Assembly: GCA_003484865.1 (NCBI GenBank)
Contig: DMZT01000097.1
Coordinates: forward strand, 1 to 11,464
Direction of reading: 5' to 3'
DNA length: 11,464 nt
Source of the DNA: Stenotrophomonas sp.
GTDB lineage: Bacteria; Pseudomonadota; Gammaproteobacteria; Xanthomonadales; Xanthomonadaceae
Part shown: positions 6,820 to 11,464 of the stretch, piece by piece
Numbering within the stretch: the first letter of the stretch is position 1
Layout of the letters: each line of letters starts with the position of its first letter
The notes under the pieces: generated by a model
Databases searched by the model: none
Told to the model about the DNA's origin: nothing
The model's input: only the letters and a program-made list of their open reading frames with translations
Made by a program: the position numbers and the translations under genes

Positions 6820-7186
6820 GATGAGCCAGATCAGTGAAGCCGAAGCCGTGGTGATGGAGGTGCTGTGGCGCCACCATCCGCTGGGCGCTGATGATGTGGT
6901 GGCCGCGCTGGCCAGCCGTGACTGGGCCGAGCCCACCATCAAGACCCTGCTCAACCGGCTGCTGACCAAGGGGGCGGTCAGTGCCAGCCGCGAGGGGCGT
7001 CGCTATCTGTACTCGCCCGTGCTGCAACGGCAGGCCTGGGTGGCCGAGCAGAGCGAGGGCTTCCTGGAGCGCGTGTTCGACGGCCGCGTCGCGCCGCTGG
7101 TGGCGCATTTCAGCCAGCGCGGGGAGCTCAGCGCGCAGGACATCGCCGAACTGAAGCAACTCATCCAGGCGCTGGACCATGACTGA
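6818..7186 (+). CDS. BlaI/MecI/CopY family transcriptional repressor
   Basis: A 122-aa winged-helix repressor of the BlaI/MecI (Penicillinase_R) family, full length. The N-terminus (ISEAEAVVMEVLW, 5-17) matches the first helix. TIKTLLNRLLTKGAV (40-54) is the recognition helix and turn, and SREGRRYLYSP (57-67) is the wing. The C-terminal half (70-122) is the dimerisation region. The segment LVAHFSQRGEL (94-104) aligns with LVLNFAKNEEL of staphylococcal BlaI, where the cleaved bond is Asn-Phe; H97-F98 sits at that bond here. Two tandem ATGs (6818, 6821) follow a weak GGA; the second has the more usual spacing. The 3' end overlaps the M56 gene by 8 nt, implying translational coupling. It is probably autorepressed through the overlapping operators. 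Confidence 0.93.
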   Translation: MMSQISEAEAVVMEVLWRHHPLGADDVVAALASRDWAEPTIKTLLNRLLTKGAVSASREGRRYLYSPVLQRQAWVAEQSEGFLERVFDGRVAPLVAHFSQRGELSAQDIAELKQLIQALDHD

Positions 7187-8390
7187 CCTGCTCGATGGGC
7201 TGCTGCAGGCCAGCGTATGGCTGTCGGTGGCGACGCTGGTATTGGCCGCCGCCAGGCCTCTGCTGCTGCGGCTGGGGGGCGCAGCGCTGGCCTATCGCAG
7301 CTGGTGGTTGCTGCCGCTGATGCTGGTTGTCCCGTCCCTGCCGGTGCCGCCGCTGACGATCACCGAGACCGCCCCGGTGATGGTCATGGCCTCGGCGCTG
7401 CGCGCGCCTGCCGTGCCTCACGATGCCTCGCAGTGGCCGCTGCTGCTGTTGACGGTGTGGCTGCTGGGCGCGGTGGCGATGGCCGGCATCAGTTGGCGCG
7501 CGCAGCGCCGCTTCGCGCAGGCCATGGGCGCGCTGCAGCCGCGCCAGGATGGCAGCTGGCAGGCCAGTGGCGATCCGGGTCTGCCGGCGCTGGTCGGGTT
7601 GTGGCGGCCGCGGATCGTGGTGGGCCCGGACTTCGAGCAGCGCTTCAGCCCCGCCGAGCAGGACCTGATCCTGCGTCACGAACACAGCCATCGCCGTCAT
7701 GGCGATCCCTGGGCAAACGCTGCGTTGGCCCTGCTGCGCTGCGTGTTCTGGTTCCACCCGTTGCTGCCGTGGGCGGCGCGCCGCTTCCTGCGTGACCAGG
7801 AACTGGCCTGCGACGCGCGCACGGTCGATCCGCATCCGGCGCTGCGCCGGCTCTACGCCAACGCGCTGCTCAAGGCGCAGTTGGTCTACCCGGTTGCCCC
7901 GATGGCCTGCCACTGGCGCAGCCAACCGATGTTGAAGGAGCGTATTGCCATGTTGAAGGAACATAAGCGGAAGGCATTGCCGTGGTTGACCGGCCAGGTG
8001 CTGGTGGTCGGGATGTGCGTGGGGCTTTGCACGGTGGCGTGGGCGAGTCAGGGCAGTGGCGGCGTCCCCGCCAGCGGGATCGGCCAGGGCGCAGTGCTGG
8101 CCGATCGCAATGCCATCGCCCACAAGATGCCGCCGCCGTCATACCCGAAGATCGCCTTCGAGCAGAGCATCGTCGGCAAGGTCGTGGTGCGGGTGGACGT
8201 CGACGCCGAAGGCAAGGCGACCAACGTACGCGTGCTGGAGGCGACTCCGGCCGGTGTGTTCGATGAGGCGACGGTGGCTGCGGCGAAGCAATGGACCTTC
8301 GAACCGGCGATCAGAAACGGCAAGGCCGTGGCCTCGGCGCTGAAGATTCCGGTCACCTACGCCATGGATGACGAGGTGCCAACACCATGA
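7179..8390 (+). CDS. BlaR1-like M56 membrane metalloprotease with C-terminal TonB domain
   Basis: A 403-aa inner-membrane protein. Hydrophobic segments lie near 10-30, 42-58, 87-104, 180-198 and 269-289. The M56 zinc-protease centre is intact: H167-E168-x-x-H171 in LRHEHSHRRHGD, with a third ligand E208 in DQELACD, the usual BlaR1/MecR1 arrangement. After the last helix a short linker leads to a TonB_C domain (about 318-398: PPPSYPK, GKVVVRVDVDAEGKA, AAAKQWTFEPA). It stands where BlaR1 has a penicillin-binding sensor. There is no long proline-rich spacer as in true TonB. By family analogy it would cleave or trigger cleavage of the upstream repressor after a periplasmic signal; what it senses is unknown. 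The start overlaps the repressor gene (ATGACTGA), and the end overlaps the lipoprotein gene (ATGA). Confidence 0.9.
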   Translation: MTDLLDGLLQASVWLSVATLVLAAARPLLLRLGGAALAYRSWWLLPLMLVVPSLPVPPLTITETAPVMVMASALRAPAVPHDASQWPLLLLTVWLLGAVAMAGISWRAQRRFAQAMGALQPRQDGSWQASGDPGLPALVGLWRPRIVVGPDFEQRFSPAEQDLILRHEHSHRRHGDPWANAALALLRCVFWFHPLLPWAARRFLRDQELACDARTVDPHPALRRLYANALLKAQLVYPVAPMACHWRSQPMLKERIAMLKEHKRKALPWLTGQVLVVGMCVGLCTVAWASQGSGGVPASGIGQGAVLADRNAIAHKMPPPSYPKIAFEQSIVGKVVVRVDVDAEGKATNVRVLEATPAGVFDEATVAAAKQWTFEPAIRNGKAVASALKIPVTYAMDDEVPTP

Positions 8391-8959
8391 GGCAGCCTTA
8401 CGTCCCCGCACTGGCGGCGCTGTTGATGGCCGGCTGTGCCACCCATGAGACGCTTACGTCAGTGGACACGCGGGCGGAGAACGTGGGCCATCAGCGCTTG
8501 GATCCGGCCAACGGCACGGGGACTGCGCAGGTGGCGAGCTACCAGCTGAAGGCTGCCGAAGGCTACCGGATGCCGCAACTCAATGCCGGCCCGGACCCCG
8601 TGCTGGGCGATCGCGATCCGCGCAGTGAGCTTGCGCCCACGACGGTCTGTCTGCAGTTGGTCATCGATGCGCAGGGCCGCGTGGAGCGAAGTCTGCCGGT
8701 GCAGGACCGTGACGAATGCGCCGCTGGCAATGCCCCTGAGAATGCGCCGTTGTTGCAGTCCGCGCAGGATGCGGTGGCGGTCTGGCAGTACGTACCCGCA
8801 GCCGTGTGTCACTTCGCGGAGGGGAAGATTCCAGCCAATCGGGGCGATTGCAAGGATGCCACGCGCATCGAGCCTGTCCCGGTCAGCCTGCTGTATGCCT
8901 TCACCTTCGAAATCGTGAAAGGCAAGGCGACCGTGCACAGCGGGACGCGGGCGAGGTAG
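8387..8959 (+). CDS. Putative lipoprotein with TonB_C-like domain, third gene of the blaI-like operon
   Basis: A 190-aa protein with no named family that I recognise. The N-terminus (MRQPYVPALAALLMAGC) is a short lipoprotein signal peptide with lipobox MAGC and lipidated C17. Residue 18 is Ala, not Asp, which fits outer-membrane sorting. The mature part resembles a TonB_C fold: a strand then turn, VCLQLVIDAQGRVE (87-100); a helix ending in W, QSAQDAVAVWQYVPA (124-138); and a last strand, VSLLYAFTFEI (166-176). This mirrors the C-terminus of the preceding protein. Four cysteines (C88, C111, C141, C155) could form two periplasmic disulfides. The start overlaps the M56 stop by 4 nt (ATGA), with GAGG at 8373-8376. 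It may be a signal partner or an envelope effector of the system. Confidence 0.75.
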   Translation: MRQPYVPALAALLMAGCATHETLTSVDTRAENVGHQRLDPANGTGTAQVASYQLKAAEGYRMPQLNAGPDPVLGDRDPRSELAPTTVCLQLVIDAQGRVERSLPVQDRDECAAGNAPENAPLLQSAQDAVAVWQYVPAAVCHFAEGKIPANRGDCKDATRIEPVPVSLLYAFTFEIVKGKATVHSGTRAR

Positions 8960-8992
8960 GGAAGCAGTGCGCCTCACCACGCGGCGCGATGC

Positions 8993-9805
8993 CTATCCGC
9001 CGCGAGCGGGGCCGCCCTGTATGTTCGCCTTCACCGAAGGCTCCATCAGCGTCGGTTCGGCCAGCGTGGCATCGCGCGCTTGGCGCGTGGCGACGAACTC
9101 GGCTTCGCTGATGCCGTCATGCAGGTGGATGTTGTGCGCGCGCTGCTCGCCGATCGTGGTCTGGTTGGCGATCTTGCGGCCACCGGGGCCGTAGTCGTGA
9201 CAGATGAACACACGGGTTGCATCGGGCAACGAAAGCAGCCGCTGGATCGAACGGTACAGCTGCGCCGCGTCACCGCCCGGGAAGTCGCAGCGTGCGGTGC
9301 CGCCGTCGGGCATGAACAGCGAGTCGCCGGTGAACAGCGCATCGCCGATCCGATAGGCGACGCTGTCGCTGGTGTGGCCGGGCACTGCGATCACTTCGGC
9401 GTCGATATCACCGAGCGTGAAGCGCTCGCCATCGGCGAACAGATGATCGAACTGCGAGCCGTCGGTCGGCACATCCAGCGCGTAACGTGGTGCGAAGGTG
9501 CGCTGCACCTGCACGATGCCCTGGCCCATCGCCAGCGTCGCGTCCGGCCACTGGGATTTCAGCCAGCGCCCGGCACTGACATGGTCGGCGTGGGCATGGG
9601 TGTCCAGCAGCCAACGCACCTGCAGGCCGTGCCCGCGCACATGCGCAAGCAACGGCTGCAGCGGCCCGGCGCCGAGGGCATCGGTGTCCGGGTCGTAATC
9701 CAGCACGGGATCGATCACCGCCGCCTGCAACGTCGCCGGGTCATGCACCACGTAGCTGAAGGTATGGCTGTCCGGGTGGAAGAAACTGGCGACGTGCAGT
9801 GACAT
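8993..9805 (-). CDS. MBL-fold metallohydrolase, persulfide dioxygenase (ETHE1)-like
   Basis: A 270-aa cytoplasmic protein with the full metallo-beta-lactamase signature: THAHADH (H70, H72, D74, H75), PGHT (H144), FTGDSLF (D161) and CHDYGPGG (H203). The segment DSLFMPDGGTARCDFPGGDA with LYRSIQRLLSLPDATRVFICHDY is characteristic of the ETHE1/SdoA/Blh branch rather than glyoxalase II or lactamases. These enzymes use one iron, held by two His and one Asp, to oxidise glutathione persulfide to sulfite. No rhodanese or DUF442 phosphatase domain is fused. The frame is open to 10084, but the ATG at 9805 is chosen: GAGG (minus strand, 9814-9817) lies 8 nt upstream and MSLHVASFFHPDSHTFSYVV is a typical family start. 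It follows the S1/P1 nuclease gene by 10 nt, with its Shine-Dalgarno overlapping that gene's stop codon. The substrate is inferred, not shown. Confidence 0.88.
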   Translation of the reverse strand: MSLHVASFFHPDSHTFSYVVHDPATLQAAVIDPVLDYDPDTDALGAGPLQPLLAHVRGHGLQVRWLLDTHAHADHVSAGRWLKSQWPDATLAMGQGIVQVQRTFAPRYALDVPTDGSQFDHLFADGERFTLGDIDAEVIAVPGHTSDSVAYRIGDALFTGDSLFMPDGGTARCDFPGGDAAQLYRSIQRLLSLPDATRVFICHDYGPGGRKIANQTTIGEQRAHNIHLHDGISEAEFVATRQARDATLAEPTLMEPSVKANIQGGPARGG

Positions 9806-9815
9806 GGTGCAGACC

Positions 9816-10640
9816 TCAGCGTTTGCCCAGGGTGTCGTTGAGCAGCACGGCCAGGCGTTCACCGGCCAGGCGCAGCTCGCGCTCGGCGACCGGGCGGTAG
9901 GTCGCCGCATAGCTGGGGCCCAGCGTACGCTTGTCCGGGTAAACGCCAGGTGCAATGGCGATCCGGCAGCTGGCTTCGGCCCACTGCGCGGCGTCGACAG
10001 TGATGTTGGAGCGCTTGCCGAATGCGGGCTTGGGCAGGGCGAGGAGGCGCTTGATGTACTGGTCGTCATCCAGCGTCTGCTCATTCAGCATGCCGCTGTC
10101 CCAGAGCGAGTGCAGGTTGGTACCGCGGTTGTTGAACTGCACCTGGAAATCGTTGCCGCCCTTGTCGTGGCCGTAGCCGGCATGCATCGGCTGGTGGATG
10201 TCGCCGGCGAAGTGCACCACGAACTTCAGCGCCTGCGCGCGCTCTGCATCAGACTTGCTGCGGTCGCCGAGAATCGCGGTCTGTACCTTCAGCGCCTCGA
10301 CCACGCAGTTGCCGTTCTTGCAGTGCTTCTGCACTTCATAGTGGCAATCGTCTTCGCCGATGTTGACGTAATGCCAGCCGGCCGAGCGCTTGCCCAGGTC
10401 CGGATCCTTGGCGCGCAGCTGATCGGCCCAAGGGGCGATGGCGTGCAGTGTCGGGTCCGGCTCGGCGGCGAGCAGACGGTCAACCTCGGCCTGGGTCTGC
10501 GGGGTCAGCCGGGTCTCGGCGATCCGCGCCACCAGGCGGTGGCCCTGTGCGCCCCAGGCCAGGGCATCGGTGGAAACGAAGGTGAGGGCCAGCGCGAGGG
10601 CGGTGGCCGGGAGCAGGGAAGGCATTTTCATCCGCGGCAT
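9816..10640 (-). CDS. Secreted S1/P1-type zinc nuclease
   Basis: A 274-aa exported enzyme that cleaves single-stranded nucleic acids and 3'-nucleotides using three zinc ions. A signal peptide (hydrophobic run about 8-22, cleavage after DALA) would leave W29 as the mature N-terminus, which is essential because its amine and carbonyl bind zinc. All nine P1-nuclease ligands are present: W29, H34, D73, H90, H143, D147, H153, H177 and D181, in motifs WGAQGHR, WHYVNI, HFAGDIHQPMH and NLHSLWD. C99/C107 and C112/C225 could form disulfides, though the pairing is unknown. Start choice is uncertain: ATGs lie at 10640, 10631 and 10625. A TAGAAT (minus strand, 10644-10639) overlaps the first, and if it is the -10 box translation must start at one of the later two. 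It probably scavenges phosphate or nucleotides outside the cytoplasm. Confidence 0.95.
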   Translation of the reverse strand: MPRMKMPSLLPATALALALTFVSTDALAWGAQGHRLVARIAETRLTPQTQAEVDRLLAAEPDPTLHAIAPWADQLRAKDPDLGKRSAGWHYVNIGEDDCHYEVQKHCKNGNCVVEALKVQTAILGDRSKSDAERAQALKFVVHFAGDIHQPMHAGYGHDKGGNDFQVQFNNRGTNLHSLWDSGMLNEQTLDDDQYIKRLLALPKPAFGKRSNITVDAAQWAEASCRIAIAPGVYPDKRTLGPSYAATYRPVAERELRLAGERLAVLLNDTLGKR

Positions 10641-10740
10641 TCTAGCGGGCTGGCCGCGCGCGGGCTTGCCGGGATCTGGCCGGCTGCAGCATCCGGCGGC
10701 GTGGGCTAGTCTCGCCGGGTGCCCGCATCGGGCGGAATCC

Positions 10741-10745
10741 GGAGG
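10741..10745 (+). promoter_or_regulatory. Strong Shine-Dalgarno of the racemase gene
   Basis: GGAGG lies 5 nt before the ATG at 10751 and fixes that start. It is the best ribosome-binding site in the window. A possible -10 (TAGTCT, 10707-10712) lies upstream, but without a convincing -35. Confidence 0.75.
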
Positions 10746-10750
10746 TTCCC

Positions 10751-11449
10751 ATGGCCCACATCGTTGGCCTGATCGGCGGCATGAGCTGGGAAAGCTCGGC
10801 CCACTACTACCGGCTGATCAACGCGCAGGTGCGCGACACCTTGGGCGGCCTGCACTCGGGCCGGATCCTGCTGTGGTCGTTCGATTTCGCTGAGATCGAG
10901 GCGCTGCAGCATGCCGGCGACTGGGACACCGCCACCGAGCGGATGATCGATGCGGCCCAGCGCCTGCAGGGTGCGGGTGCGACGGCCATCGTGATCTGCA
11001 CCAACACGATGCACCGCCTGGCCGACGCGGTGCAGGCGGCGATCGCGATTCCGCTGCTGCACATTGCCGATCCCACGGCAGCGGCGATCAAGGCCGCCGG
11101 GCTGCAACGGGTGGGGTTGCTGGGCACCGCGTTCACCATGGAGCAGGATTTCTACACGGGCCGGCTCACCCAGGCGCATGGCCTGCAGGTGCTGATTCCC
11201 GAGGCCGATGACCGCGCGGCGGTGCATCGGATCATCTATGACGAGCTGGTGCAGGGGCAGGTGCTGCCGGCGTCGCGCGAGACCTACCGGGCGGCGATGC
11301 AGCGACTGGTGGACCGCGGTGCACAGGGCATCATCCTGGGCTGCACGGAGATCATGCTGCTGGTCGGCGCGCAGGATGCAACGGTGCCGGTGTTCGATAC
11401 GACGACGCTGCATGCGCAGGCAGCGGGGCGGCATCTGTTGGCCGAATGA
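10751..11449 (+). CDS. Aspartate/glutamate racemase family protein (YgeA-like)
   Basis: A 232-aa cytoplasmic, cofactor-independent racemase of the Asp/Glu/hydantoin superfamily. Two catalytic cysteines are present: C83 in VICTNTMH and C198 in ILGCTEI. These are nearly the same positions as C83/C197 in E. coli YgeA (230 aa), so this is a full-length YgeA-type protein. The opening IGLIGGMSWESSAHYY pattern (seen here as VGLIGGMSWESSAHYYR) and FDFAEIE are typical. Family members interconvert L- and D-amino acids by two-base proton transfer, and E. coli YgeA has broad activity with a preference for homoserine. The exact substrate here cannot be read from sequence. It diverges from the S1/P1 nuclease gene across 110 nt. 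The window ends 15 nt after the stop, so downstream partners are unseen. Confidence 0.92.
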   Translation: MAHIVGLIGGMSWESSAHYYRLINAQVRDTLGGLHSGRILLWSFDFAEIEALQHAGDWDTATERMIDAAQRLQGAGATAIVICTNTMHRLADAVQAAIAIPLLHIADPTAAAIKAAGLQRVGLLGTAFTMEQDFYTGRLTQAHGLQVLIPEADDRAAVHRIIYDELVQGQVLPASRETYRAAMQRLVDRGAQGIILGCTEIMLLVGAQDATVPVFDTTTLHAQAAGRHLLAE

Positions 11450-11464
11450 GCCCCACGATCGGAA

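Noticed and set aside
7179..8390. Classical beta-lactam-sensing BlaR1
   Set aside because: The C-terminus is TonB_C-like. No penicillin-binding SxxK/SxN/KTG sensor domain is present, and no beta-lactamase gene lies nearby.
8980..9004. 7-bp GC stem (CGCGGCG/CGCCGCG, 11-nt loop) at the convergent ends of the lipoprotein and MBL-fold genes
   Set aside because: No T-tract on either strand, and the right arm lies in the MBL-fold coding sequence. It could aid bidirectional termination, but it is within what GC-rich sequence gives by chance.
8993..9805. Metallo-beta-lactamase (resistance) or glyoxalase II
   Set aside because: The region after the GD motif (PDGGTARCDFPGGDA) and the CHDYGPGG ending match the ETHE1/persulfide dioxygenase branch, and there is no signal peptide as expected for a lactamase.
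9806..10084. Upstream extension of the MBL-fold gene to 10084
   Set aside because: It overlaps the coding frame of the S1/P1 nuclease, and the residues are low-complexity Ser/Pro/Arg typical of an out-of-frame read.

Overview
The window looks like chromosomal DNA of a GC-rich gammaproteobacterium of the Xanthomonadaceae, most probably the Stenotrophomonas maltophilia group. The genes have strong G/C third-position bias and Xanthomonad-type families. The intergenic region at 3969-4160 carries GTAG-headed short palindromes of the kind described as the S. maltophilia SMAG (REP-like) family. Gene content is mostly core metabolism. I see no insertion sequence, prophage, tRNA, rRNA or CRISPR array.

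Layout, left to right. 1-387 is the 3' end of a gene entering from the left, with a tail resembling BatD-type proteins. 455-1798 encodes a DAACS-family symporter for acidic amino acids or dicarboxylates, closed by a hairpin terminator. 1949-3958 is transketolase, with an extended -10 promoter and a strong GAAA-loop terminator. 3959-4161 is a hairpin-rich convergent spacer with the terminator, one degenerate SMAG-like palindrome and an inverted pair of SMAG elements. On the minus strand, a flavin reductase-like protein (6146-6703) lies upstream of an acetyl-CoA hydrolase/CoA-transferase-like protein (4162-6114), in a probable two-gene operon.

A divergent region with an operator array precedes a tight plus-strand operon (6818-8959). 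It encodes a BlaI/MecI-type repressor, a BlaR1-like M56 membrane metalloprotease ending in a TonB C-terminal domain, and a small lipoprotein that itself looks like a TonB_C fold. The genes overlap by 8 and 4 nt. Converging on this from the right is a minus-strand pair: an exported S1/P1 nuclease (9816-10640) followed 10 nt later by an ETHE1/persulfide-dioxygenase-like metallo-beta-lactamase-fold enzyme (8993-9805). The window ends with a complete aspartate/glutamate racemase-family gene (10751-11449).

The part most worth attention is 6766-8959. A four-half-site operator array covers the -10 box and the start codon of the repressor gene. The usual BlaR1 penicillin-sensor domain is replaced by TonB_C, and a co-translated lipoprotein appears to carry a second TonB_C-like domain. 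This suggests an envelope-signal-responsive BlaI-type circuit that does not sense beta-lactams through a penicillin-binding domain. Secondary points are the apparent absence of the catalytic Glu in the CoA-transferase-like protein, altered Na3-site residues in the symporter, and the SMAG cluster.
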